A DNA stretch of 64,000 nt from positions 1 through 64,000 of the forward strand of contig NZ_JABJVV010000024.1 of NCBI RefSeq assembly GCF_013155545.1, given 5' to 3'. Positions 26,021-33,723 of the stretch are shown here, one piece after another. Source of the DNA: Caenimonas soli (lineage in GTDB: Bacteria; Pseudomonadota; Gammaproteobacteria; Burkholderiales; Burkholderiaceae_C). How positions within the stretch are numbered: the first letter of the stretch is position 1; each line of letters begins with the position of its first letter. The notes under the pieces were generated by a model. That model ran no database searches. It was not told the DNA's origin and worked only from the letters and a program-made list of their open reading frames with translations. A program made the position numbers and the translations under genes.

Positions 26021-26485
26021 ATGAAGAAAATTACTCACGTGGGCGTGCTGGTGCACGACCTCGACGCCGCCATCGCCCAGTGGAGCGGGCTGTTCGGCTA
26101 CCGCGAGATCAAGCGCATGGAGGTACCGCCCGAGGGCCTGCGCTCGGTGTTCCTGTCACGCGACGGCACGCCGGACCAGTTCATGGTGGAGCTCGTGCAG
26201 GTGGTGGACGAAGCCGACACCGGCAACCCCGTAGCGCGGCGCCTGCGCGATCACGGCGAAGGCATGCTGCACCTTTGCATGGTGGACGAAGACACCGGCG
26301 CCGTGGCACGTGAACTCGAGGCCAAGGGCGTGCGCTTCGCCGCACGTCCCACGTCCACGGGGCGCGGCGATGACCGGCTGATCCTGAGCCCACGCGCCAC
26401 CAACGGCGCGATGGTCGAAATCCTGTCCCAGCGCGAATGGGACCAAGTGTGGGAACACGAACAGGACAAGGCGGCCACGGCATGA
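26021..26485 (+). CDS. VOC family protein, methylmalonyl-CoA epimerase-like
   Basis: This is a 154-residue vicinal oxygen chelate protein with two beta-alpha-beta modules. Candidate metal ligands are in ITHVGVLV (His6), VELVQ, HLCMVDED and VEILSQ, the pattern of methylmalonyl-CoA epimerases and glyoxalase-like enzymes. GGAGA lies upstream of ATG 26021. Its stop overlaps the next start (ATGA). In an acyl-CoA operon, epimerisation of a 2-substituted acyl-CoA is the most economical guess. The companion DUF7064/7065-like gene has no known function. Confidence 0.85.
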   Translation: MKKITHVGVLVHDLDAAIAQWSGLFGYREIKRMEVPPEGLRSVFLSRDGTPDQFMVELVQVVDEADTGNPVARRLRDHGEGMLHLCMVDEDTGAVARELEAKGVRFAARPTSTGRGDDRLILSPRATNGAMVEILSQREWDQVWEHEQDKAATA

Positions 26486-27522
26486 TCATCCCCGAAGGCA
26501 CCCGCCTCAAGCTGGACCCGCACGACGACTACACCCACGAGCCGGAGTCCGCGTCCCATTACAACGAGAGCATGTACTTCAATGCCTTCAGCCGGGAGGA
26601 AGGCATGGGCGCGTGGATGCGCATCGGCAACCGCCCGAACGAGGGCCATGCCGAGATGACCTGCTGCGTGCACCTGCCTGACGGTCAGGTGGGCTTCATG
26701 TACGGCCGCCTGGCCATCTCGCACAACCGCGAGATGAATGCGGGTCCCCTGCGCTTCGAGGTGCTGGAGCCGTGGAAGCGTTTCAAGGTGCGCTACGAGG
26801 GCGAGCTGCTGCTGATGAAGCGGCCGCTCGACATGACAGACCCGAGCGCCGCGTTCAAGTCGAACCCGAAGCGTGCGGCGGCAATCGAGCTTGAGTTCGA
26901 GGGCGTCGCGCCGGTCCACGGTGGCGAGATCGTCACCATGGATGGACAGCCCATCGTGCTGGACCCGGCGAACGCGGTCTTTCGCGGCCACACTGAACAG
27001 CATCTCGCTGCCGAAGGCCACATCACGGTGGATGGCAGGCGCTACCCCATCGCGGCAGGCACCGGCTACCGCGACAAGTCGTGGGGACCGCGCCACTGGC
27101 ACAACTTCTTCTGGTACCGCTGGTTGCCGGTCACCTTCGACCGGGACTTCGGTGTGCTGCTGTCGATCATGGGGCGCAAGGGGCAGGAGCCCTTCATCAT
27201 CGGCCACGTGTTCCAGGGCGGCCTGCTGCAGCCCGTGAGCGAGCTGCGCATGCACACCGAGTGGGACAGCGAGTTCATGCACCGGGGGTTCACCACCAGC
27301 TTCAATGCGAGTGGACGCAGCTACACGCTGGAAGGCCTGGTCCGCTCGTTGATCCCCCTGCGACACAAGCCCGCCGCGGGCGCGCAGCCCGGCAGCTTCA
27401 CGCGCATCACCGAGGCCATGACCGAGTACCGCTGCGACGGGCGCACCACGCTCGGCATGTCGGAATTCTGCGATGTGGTGACCGGCGGCGTTCCCATCTC
27501 GCACCGCCTCGGCTGGAGCTGA
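26482..27522 (+). CDS. DUF7064/DUF7065-like protein (hydroxyneurosporene synthase/AttH-related fold)
   Basis: This is a 346-residue soluble protein without a signal peptide. The pattern HYNESMYFNAFSREEGMGAW, AEGHITVDGRRYPIAAGTGYRDKSWGPRHW and a late FYRWLPVTF-like segment resembles a group of lipocalin-like two-domain proteins distantly related to CrtC/AttH. That relatedness is from memory of the family pattern. CrtC hydrates a carotenoid double bond, but no activity is known for these relatives. ATG 26482 overlaps the VOC stop, so the two are probably co-translated. They may act on the same CoA ester or hydrophobic substrate. Confidence 0.65.
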   Translation: MIIPEGTRLKLDPHDDYTHEPESASHYNESMYFNAFSREEGMGAWMRIGNRPNEGHAEMTCCVHLPDGQVGFMYGRLAISHNREMNAGPLRFEVLEPWKRFKVRYEGELLLMKRPLDMTDPSAAFKSNPKRAAAIELEFEGVAPVHGGEIVTMDGQPIVLDPANAVFRGHTEQHLAAEGHITVDGRRYPIAAGTGYRDKSWGPRHWHNFFWYRWLPVTFDRDFGVLLSIMGRKGQEPFIIGHVFQGGLLQPVSELRMHTEWDSEFMHRGFTTSFNASGRSYTLEGLVRSLIPLRHKPAAGAQPGSFTRITEAMTEYRCDGRTTLGMSEFCDVVTGGVPISHRLGWS

Positions 27523-27526
27523 GCGC

Positions 27527-28531
27527 GTGCGCGCCGTGCTGTGCCGCCGCCACGGGCCGCCCGAATCGCTGGAGCTCGCCGAGCTGCCGCCACTGGACGC
27601 AGGTGAAGGCGAAGTGGTGGTGAGCGTGCACGCAGCCGGCGTCAACTTTCCCGACACACTCATCATCGAGAACCGCTACCAGCTCAAGCCGCCACTACCG
27701 TTCTCGCCCGGCAGCGAGGTGGCCGGCACCGTGGCGCGCGTTGGCAAGGGTGTCACGGGATTCGCACCCGGTGACCCGGTGCTTGCGCTGTGCGGCTGGG
27801 GCGGTTTTGCCGAGGAAGTGGCGACGCGCCCCAGTGCGCTTGTTGCCCTGCCCGCCGGCGTTCCCATGGAATCGGCGGCGGTGCTCGCCGCAACCTACGG
27901 CACCACGTATTACGCGCTGCGCGACCGCGCGGCACTGCAGCCCGGAGAGACATTGCTCGTGCTGGGCGCGGCGGGCGGCACCGGTGCCGCCGCCATTCAG
28001 CTAGGCGAGCTGATGGGTGCACGCGTCATCGCAGCGGCATCGACCCGCGACAAGCTGGCACTGTGCCACAGGCTTGGCGCCGACGAGACGGTCGATTCAT
28101 CTGCCGCGGACCTGCGCGGATCGCTCAAGGCGCTGACGGGGGGCCGCGGGCTGGACGTTGTCTACGACCCCGTCGGCGGCGCGCTCACCGAGGCCGCCCT
28201 TCGCGCCATGGCCTGGGGCGGACGGCTGCTGGTCATCGGCTTTGCGTCCGGCACCATTCCGCAGCCGCCACTCAACCTGACGCTGCTCAAGGGCTGCGCC
28301 ATTGTCGGCGTGTTCTACGGCGCCTTCATGGAACGCAAGCCCGCGCGAAACGCCGCACTCATGCAGCAGCTGCTCGCGTGGGTCGGCGAGGGACGACTGC
28401 AGCCGGCGATCACGACCCGGCTGCCGCTGGCCGATGCGGCGACCGCACTGCGCGCGCTGGCCGACCGGCGCGCGCTCGGCAAGACTGTCCTGCTGACGTC
28501 CCTGGGCGCGGCAAGCGAGGCAAACGCATGA
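27527..28531 (+). CDS. NADPH:quinone oxidoreductase-like MDR protein
   Basis: This is a 334-residue zinc-less medium-chain dehydrogenase/reductase starting at GTG 27527. The GroES-like domain includes GVNFPDTLIIENRYQ and PFSPGSEVAG. The NADPH site is VLGAAGGTGAAAIQLG, with YDPVGG later. These are hallmarks of the QOR subgroup that contains enoyl-CoA and quinone reductases. In this operon, reduction of an unsaturated CoA intermediate is likelier than quinone detoxification. It overlaps the next gene by four bases (ATGA). Confidence 0.9.
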   Translation: MRAVLCRRHGPPESLELAELPPLDAGEGEVVVSVHAAGVNFPDTLIIENRYQLKPPLPFSPGSEVAGTVARVGKGVTGFAPGDPVLALCGWGGFAEEVATRPSALVALPAGVPMESAAVLAATYGTTYYALRDRAALQPGETLLVLGAAGGTGAAAIQLGELMGARVIAAASTRDKLALCHRLGADETVDSSAADLRGSLKALTGGRGLDVVYDPVGGALTEAALRAMAWGGRLLVIGFASGTIPQPPLNLTLLKGCAIVGVFYGAFMERKPARNAALMQQLLAWVGEGRLQPAITTRLPLADAATALRALADRRALGKTVLLTSLGAASEANA

Positions 28532-29541
28532 GCGAGACAACCCTCCCGGCGAACGACGTGGCCGATAGGCTGATGCGCGTGGCGAAACGCTGCATCCCCG
28601 GCACGCAGGAGGTCACCGGCGTACGCGAAATCACCAGCGGAGCCAGCCAGGCGCTCTGGGCCTTCGATGCCGTGACACCCCGCGGCGCCCTGCCACTGGT
28701 TGCGCGTTGCGCGCGCCTCTGGAGCGCGGAGATGCAGGCCAGCAGCGCGGGCATGGCGGCCGAGGCGGCGCTGCTGCGCGCAGCGGCTGCGGGCGGTGTG
28801 CCGGTGCCCGCAGTCCGCGGCGAACTTGTGCCGCAAGACGGTCTGGGTGAAGGCTATGTCATGGAGCGTCTCGAAGGCGAGACACGTGGGCCGCGCCTGC
28901 TGCGGGATCCGGCATTCGCCGAGCTGCGGCCGCGGCTTGCCGCCCAGTGCGGCGCGATCCTCGCGCGCATCCACGCGCTATCCCCCGCGGCACTGCCGCC
29001 CTTGCGTTGCGCGTTCGCGCGTGACGAGTCGCTGAACTGGGCCGGGCGGCACCGCGCCGCGGGCAGCGCGAGGCCGGTCTTCGCCTGGGCCTTTCGCTGG
29101 CTGCGCGAGAACGCGCCGCCACCGGCGGGCGAGCCGAAACTGGTGCACGCCGACTTTTGTAACGGCAACCTGATGGTTGGCCCCGAAGGCGTGCGCGGTG
29201 TGCTCGACTGGGAGCTCGCGCACTTCGGCGATCCCATGGAGGATCTCGGCCTCTTTTGCATGAATGCCTGGCGATTCGGGAACATCGACGCGCCGGCGGG
29301 CGGCTTCGGTTCTCGCGAAGCGTTCTTCGACGGCTATGCCGCCGTCAGCGGCGCACGGGTGGATGCCGCGCGCGTGCACTGGTGGGAGGTGTTCGGCACG
29401 CTGAAGTGGGGCGTGTCCTGCGAGAGCATGGGTCGCGCCTTCCTCGACGGCACCGACCCCTCGCTAGAGCGTGCCGCAATCGGGCGGCGCGCCTCCGAGA
29501 CCGAGATCGAGCTGTTGCACCTGCTGGCACCCCGGCGCTGA
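28528..29541 (+). CDS. Phosphotransferase family protein (LvaA/ACAD10-like)
   Basis: This is a 337-residue aminoglycoside-phosphotransferase/choline-kinase-fold protein. The catalytic loop HADFCNGN gives His207, Asp209 and Asn214, and the metal-binding Asp is in GVLDWELAHFGDP (Asp227). The ending LDWELxxxGDP is shared with the kinase domain of human ACAD10/ACAD11 and with LvaA. Those kinases phosphorylate 4-hydroxyacyl-CoAs so that a dehydrogenase-fold partner can eliminate the phosphate. Followed here by a DUF6285 gene and preceded by two acyl-CoA dehydrogenases, it probably phosphorylates a hydroxyacyl-CoA. Antibiotic resistance is unlikely. Confidence 0.88.
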   Translation: MSETTLPANDVADRLMRVAKRCIPGTQEVTGVREITSGASQALWAFDAVTPRGALPLVARCARLWSAEMQASSAGMAAEAALLRAAAAGGVPVPAVRGELVPQDGLGEGYVMERLEGETRGPRLLRDPAFAELRPRLAAQCGAILARIHALSPAALPPLRCAFARDESLNWAGRHRAAGSARPVFAWAFRWLRENAPPPAGEPKLVHADFCNGNLMVGPEGVRGVLDWELAHFGDPMEDLGLFCMNAWRFGNIDAPAGGFGSREAFFDGYAAVSGARVDAARVHWWEVFGTLKWGVSCESMGRAFLDGTDPSLERAAIGRRASETEIELLHLLAPRR

Positions 29542-29546
29542 ACATC

Positions 29547-30008
29547 ATGCAGGATTCTCCCGTTCCGCACGAACTGCTCGAAGGCGTAATCCGCTTCCTG
29601 CGCGACACAGCGCTGCCGCGACTGGACGGCCGCGCGGCCTACGACACGCGCATCGCGGCCAGCTTGCTGGCGACCGTGCAACGCCAGCTGGCGCGCCCGG
29701 CGGCGCGAGACGAGGCCGAGCGCGACAGCCTGCGCGCCTTGCTCGACAGCAACGCGGCCGACCTCGCCGTGCTCAATGGGCTGCTGTGCGAGCGCATCGA
29801 ATCCGGTGCGCTGGCGCTGGACGACCCCGGGCTGCTGGACCATCTCTGGCGCGTGACGCTGGACAAGGTCGCCGTCGACCAGCCGAACTACAGCACCTAC
29901 CAGCGCGTGATGGCCGCTGAGCGGGGCGATCGTGGCGCCGAAGGGTATCCCGGAGATGATGCGAATTCGTCGGATACGACGATAGGTCCCGCGCAGGGCC
30001 AACCTTAA
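29547..30008 (+). CDS. DUF6285 protein, putative partner of the phosphotransferase
   Basis: This is a small protein (153 residues) with an all-helical DUF6285-like domain over roughly residues 1-105 and a disordered, acidic C-terminal tail. It starts five bases after the phosphotransferase stop. In 4-hydroxyacid (levulinate) catabolism the kinase LvaA needs the small partner LvaB, and I believe that protein belongs to this family, though I cannot verify it here. By position this is the corresponding partner. Its last codons overlap the motif II operator of the following operon. Confidence 0.75.
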   Translation: MQDSPVPHELLEGVIRFLRDTALPRLDGRAAYDTRIAASLLATVQRQLARPAARDEAERDSLRALLDSNAADLAVLNGLLCERIESGALALDDPGLLDHLWRVTLDKVAVDQPNYSTYQRVMAAERGDRGAEGYPGDDANSSDTTIGPAQGQP

Positions 30009-30009
30009 T
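29967..30009 (+). promoter_or_regulatory. Putative activator site and promoter of the LIV/ligase operon (motif II)
   Basis: TCGTCG-GATA-CGACGA (29967-29982) lies inside the 3' end of the DUF6285 gene. CTTAAT (30004-30009) is a fair -10, 16 bases after the -35 position. A leader of about 75 bases would precede TTG 30091. Confidence 0.68.
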
Positions 30010-30090
30010 CTCCGCTGACAGATGGCGAAGAGCCATTTCCCATTCAACGAGCCGACGGCCGCAAGCTGCCGCGGCCACAGGAGACAGGCA

Positions 30091-30966
30091 TTGCTGCAAC
30101 TGCAGATCATCTTGGCGGGCATCGCGCAAGGCTGTGTATACGGCCTGGTCGCGCTCGGCTTCGTCCTCATCTACAAGGCCACCGAGACCGTCAACTTCGC
30201 GCAGGGCGAGCTGATGATGCTGGGCGCATTCTTCGCGCTCGCGGGCATGGGGCTTTTCGGCTTGCCATTCTGGCTTGCATCGATGCTCGCCGTCGCTGCC
30301 ATGGCGCTGGTGGGCCTGGGCATCGAGCGCGCGGTGATCCGGCCGGTGCTCGGCCAGCCCGCGTTCTCGATCGTGATGCTCACCTTCGGCCTCGGCTACA
30401 TCGCGCGCGGCGGCGTGACGATGGTGCCCGGCATCGGCACCGACACGCACGCGCTCGCCGTGCCCTACAAGGGCGCGACGCTGCAGGCGGGCGGTGTCGT
30501 GCTGGCGGCCGAACAGATGATCATCATCGGCTGCACGGGCGCGCTGTGCCTGCTGCTGTGGATGGCGTTCCGTTTCACCCGCATCGGCATCGCAATGCAG
30601 GCTTCGTCGCAGAACCAGCTGGCCGCCTACTACATGGGCATTCCCGTGCAACGGCTCAACGGCCTGGTGTGGGGCCTCGCCGCCGCCGTGGCCGCCGCTG
30701 CCGGGATCCTGCTCGCCCCCTTCACGTTCGTGCATGCCAACATGGGCTTCATCGGCCTGAAGGCGTTTCCGGCGGCCATCGTGGGCGGCTTCAGCAGCCT
30801 GCCCGGCGCCATCGTGGGCGGACTGGTCATCGGACTGGTGGAGTCGCTCTCCGGCTTCTACCTGCCCGAAGGCTTCAAGGACGTGATGCCCTATGTGGTC
30901 GTCCTGATCATGTTGACCATCAAGCCCACCGGCCTCTTCGGCGAACGCGTGCGCAAGAAAGTCTGA
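30091..30966 (+). CDS. livH: LIV-type ABC transporter permease (LivH-like)
   Basis: This is an inner-membrane permease of the branched-chain amino acid (HAAT) family, with 291 residues and about eight helices. It opens LQLQIILAGIAQGCVYGLVALGF and contains NFAQGELMMLGAFFAL and AIVGGFSSLPGAIVGGL, both LivH hallmarks. TTG 30091 is chosen because AGGAG lies seven bases upstream. The in-frame ATG at 30022 would add a charged extension not seen in LivH. With the following LivM, LivG and LivF genes and two binding proteins it forms a complete importer, probably for a carboxylate that the adjacent ligase activates. Confidence 0.9.
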   Translation: MLQLQIILAGIAQGCVYGLVALGFVLIYKATETVNFAQGELMMLGAFFALAGMGLFGLPFWLASMLAVAAMALVGLGIERAVIRPVLGQPAFSIVMLTFGLGYIARGGVTMVPGIGTDTHALAVPYKGATLQAGGVVLAAEQMIIIGCTGALCLLLWMAFRFTRIGIAMQASSQNQLAAYYMGIPVQRLNGLVWGLAAAVAAAAGILLAPFTFVHANMGFIGLKAFPAAIVGGFSSLPGAIVGGLVIGLVESLSGFYLPEGFKDVMPYVVVLIMLTIKPTGLFGERVRKKV

Positions 30967-30970
30967 CGCC

Positions 30971-32047
30971 ATGCAATTCGTCTTCAAGACCTCGTACGAC
31001 CAGGACATCGACCTGGCCCGCCACAACGGACAGCGCTTCTGGTACGGCCTGCTCGGCGTCGCCGTGCTCGCCGCGCCCTGGGTCCTGCCCGAGTACTGGC
31101 TCGCGCAGCTCACGTTCATCTACATCTATGCCACCGTCGGTGTCGGCCTGATGCTGCTGGCGGGCTACACGGGGCAGTTCTCCATCGGCCACGCCGCCTT
31201 CATGGGCGTGGGCGCGTACGCAGAGGCTTACCTCACCTCGCGCGGCTGGGCGTTTCCCGCTGCGATGGCAACCTCCGTCGCCCTCTCCGCTGCAGTCGGC
31301 ATAGTGGTCGGCCTGCCCGCGCTGCGCGTGAAAGGCCTCTACCTCGGCATCGCGACGCTCTCGTTCGGCTTTATCGTGGAAGAGGTGATGGCGCGCTGGG
31401 AAAGCGTCACCGGTGGCAACGCCGGCCGCTCCGTGCCCACCCCCGCCATCGGCGACTGGAAGATCGCCAGCGCCGAGCAGTTCTACCTGCTGTGCCTCGC
31501 CTGTGTGGTGGTGAGCACGCTGCTCGTGATGAACCTGCTGCGTTCGCCGACCGGCCGCGCGTTCGTGGCCATGCGCGATTCGGAGATCTCCGCGCAGAGC
31601 ATGGGCATCACGCTGTCGGTCTACAAGTCGATGTCTTTCGCCATTTCGGCGGCACTCGCGGGACTGGGCGGCGCGCTGTACGCGCACAAGATGCAGTACA
31701 TCTCGCCCGAGCAGTTCAGCATCATCCAGTCGATCGACCTGCTGCTGATGGTGGTCGTCGGCGGGTTGGGGTCCATCCACGGCGCCTTCCTCGGAGCGGC
31801 CTTCCTGATCGGCATGCCGCAGCTCATCTCGCTGGGCAAGGACGTGCTGCCGCCCGTGATCGGGCAGGCCGCGGGCCTGCAGGGCGTCATTTACGGCGGC
31901 CTGCTCATCGCCTTCGTGATGCTCGAGCCCATGGGCCTGTACGGGCGCTGGACGAAGATCCGCACCTGGCTGGAGCTGTATCCCTTCTACCGGCGCGGCA
32001 TGTTCAAGCGCCAAAAAAGCTTCCAGAAATCCGACCGCCTGAAATGA
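30971..32047 (+). CDS. livM: LIV-type ABC transporter permease (LivM-like)
   Basis: This is the second permease of the importer, with 358 residues. It contains the LivM signatures AGYTGQFSIGHAAFMGVGAY, LPALRVKGLYLGIATLSFG and VVGGLGSIHGAFLGAAF. It has an N-terminal cytoplasmic stretch and a basic C-terminal tail (RRGMFKRQKSFQKS). It begins four bases after livH and its stop overlaps the livG start (ATGA). Confidence 0.95.
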   Translation: MQFVFKTSYDQDIDLARHNGQRFWYGLLGVAVLAAPWVLPEYWLAQLTFIYIYATVGVGLMLLAGYTGQFSIGHAAFMGVGAYAEAYLTSRGWAFPAAMATSVALSAAVGIVVGLPALRVKGLYLGIATLSFGFIVEEVMARWESVTGGNAGRSVPTPAIGDWKIASAEQFYLLCLACVVVSTLLVMNLLRSPTGRAFVAMRDSEISAQSMGITLSVYKSMSFAISAALAGLGGALYAHKMQYISPEQFSIIQSIDLLLMVVVGGLGSIHGAFLGAAFLIGMPQLISLGKDVLPPVIGQAAGLQGVIYGGLLIAFVMLEPMGLYGRWTKIRTWLELYPFYRRGMFKRQKSFQKSDRLK

Positions 32048-32946
32048 GCAAGATCCCAGCTTCCGACGTGCTGCTCTCGGCACGCGACCTCACTGTCCGT
32101 TTCGGCGGTGTGGTGGCCGTCAACAAGGTCAGCTTCGACGTGAAACGCGGCGAAGTCTTCACGCTGATCGGGCCCAACGGCGCCGGCAAGACGACAGTGT
32201 TCAACCTGATCAGCCGAATCTACAACCCGAGCGGCGGCACGCTGACGTACATGGGTCGGAATCTCGCGACGGTGGCTCCCTCGCGCATCGCCCCGCTCGG
32301 CATTGCACGCACCTTCCAGAACATCGAGCTCTTCGAGCATGCGACCGTGCTGCAGAACCTCCTGATCGGCCGCCACGTGCATCGCCGCACCAGCGTGTGG
32401 TCGGAGATGCTGTTCCTGCCTGGGGTGCGCGCCGCAGAACGTGAAACGCGGCGCAAGGTCGAGGAGGTGATCGATCTGCTCGAACTCCAGCACTACCGCG
32501 ACCAGCTCGTCGCCGGCCTGCCGTACGGCGTGCGCAAGGTCGTCGAGCTCGCCCGCGCGCTCGCCACCGAGCCCAGCCTGCTCCTGCTCGACGAGCCCTC
32601 GTCCGGCCTGAACGTGGAGGAAACCGGCGACATGGCGTTCTGGATCCAGGACATCCAGCGTGACCTGGGCATCACGATCCTGATGGTGGAACACGACATG
32701 GGCCTCGTCTCCAAGGTGAGCGACCGGGTGCTGGCCATGAACCAGGGCGAGGTGCTGGCGCTGGGTTCGCCCTCCGAGGTGCAGTCGAATCCGGCCGTGA
32801 TCGAGGCCTACCTCGGCACCGTGGACGACGTCACGTCGTTGCGGCGGCCGCCGGGCAGCGTGCCTGCCGCAAGCCGAAGCGGCGCCCTTGCGCGGGGCGC
32901 CGAACCTGCCCGCGTGCTGCAACCTGCGACGGAGGCCGTGCAATGA
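32044..32946 (+). CDS. livG: LIV-type ABC transporter ATPase (LivG-like) with long C-terminal tail
   Basis: This is a 300-residue ATPase. The Walker A sequence is GPNGAGKTTVFN, the signature region LPYGVRKVVELARAL and Walker B LLLLDEPSSGLN. The usual LivG ends near residue 260. Here about 40 extra, low-complexity residues follow (from DDVTSLRRPPGS), rich in Ala, Pro and Arg. The tail keeps the frame open to the livF start, which it overlaps by four bases. It may be a recent extension without function. Confidence 0.94.
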   Translation: MSKIPASDVLLSARDLTVRFGGVVAVNKVSFDVKRGEVFTLIGPNGAGKTTVFNLISRIYNPSGGTLTYMGRNLATVAPSRIAPLGIARTFQNIELFEHATVLQNLLIGRHVHRRTSVWSEMLFLPGVRAAERETRRKVEEVIDLLELQHYRDQLVAGLPYGVRKVVELARALATEPSLLLLDEPSSGLNVEETGDMAFWIQDIQRDLGITILMVEHDMGLVSKVSDRVLAMNQGEVLALGSPSEVQSNPAVIEAYLGTVDDVTSLRRPPGSVPAASRSGALARGAEPARVLQPATEAVQ

Positions 32947-33716
32947 GCGGGCCGATGTTGAGCCTCAACAACGTGGAAAGCGTGTACGGCCCCATCAAGG
33001 CCATCCGCGGCGTCAGCCTGGATGTGCAGCCCGGTCAGATCGTGGCCGTGCTGGGCTCCAACGGCGCCGGCAAAACGACCATCCTCAAGACCATCTCCGG
33101 CATCCTCGACCCACGCAAGGGCAGCGTGCATTTCCGCGGCGCGGACATCACGGCGACCGACCCGGCGCTGATCGTGCGCCGTGGCCTGTCGCATGTTCCC
33201 GAAGGCCGCGAGGTCTTTCCGCTGCTGTCCGTGCGCGACAACCTGCTCATGGGCGCCTACACCCGGCGCGACCGCGACGCCGTGGCCGCCGACATGGATG
33301 CGGTGTTCCGCTACTTTCCGATCCTGAAGGACCGGGCCAGCCAGGACGCTGGGCTGCTCTCGGGCGGACAGCAGCAGATGTTGGCCATCTCGCGCGCCAT
33401 CCTGGCTGGGCCCGAGCTGATCCTGCTGGACGAACCCAGCCTGGGCCTTTCGCCCAAGCTCACGAAGGAGATCTTCGAGATCGTGGTGCGGATCAACCGC
33501 GAACGCGGCACGACGATCCTGCTGGTAGAGCAGAACGCCAACATGGCACTCAACGCCGCCGACCACGGCTACGTGTTGGAGAACGGCCGCATCGTCATGG
33601 AAGACACCTGCGAGCGGCTGCGCGAGAAGGACGACATCAAGGAGTTCTATCTCGGCATGAAAGAGGCCGGCGTGCGCGGCGAGCGGCGATGGAAGAAAAA
33701 GAAAACGTGGCGGTAA
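32943..33716 (+). CDS. livF: LIV-type ABC transporter ATPase (LivF-like)
   Basis: This is a 257-residue ATPase partnering LivG. It has Walker A GSNGAGKTTILK, signature LLSGGQQQMLAISRA and Walker B LILLDEPSLGLS, followed by the H-loop region TTILLVEQNANMAL typical of LivF. It ends with a very basic tail (RRWKKKKTWR). The start overlaps livG by four bases, and the acyl-CoA synthetase gene follows seven bases after the stop. Confidence 0.95.
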   Translation: MSGPMLSLNNVESVYGPIKAIRGVSLDVQPGQIVAVLGSNGAGKTTILKTISGILDPRKGSVHFRGADITATDPALIVRRGLSHVPEGREVFPLLSVRDNLLMGAYTRRDRDAVAADMDAVFRYFPILKDRASQDAGLLSGGQQQMLAISRAILAGPELILLDEPSLGLSPKLTKEIFEIVVRINRERGTTILLVEQNANMALNAADHGYVLENGRIVMEDTCERLREKDDIKEFYLGMKEAGVRGERRWKKKKTWR

Positions 33717-33723
33717 GACAGCG

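Noticed and set aside
28528-29541. Aminoglycoside resistance gene
   Set aside because: The fold is that of aminoglycoside phosphotransferases, but the LDWELxxxGDP ending, the DUF6285 neighbour and the acyl-CoA operon point to a metabolic kinase.
30022-30090. ATG 30022 as start of livH
   Set aside because: It adds a polar extension before the first helix. TTG 30091 has AGGAG at the right distance and gives the normal LivH N-terminus. ATG 30022 remains a minor possibility because it is close to the predicted transcript start.
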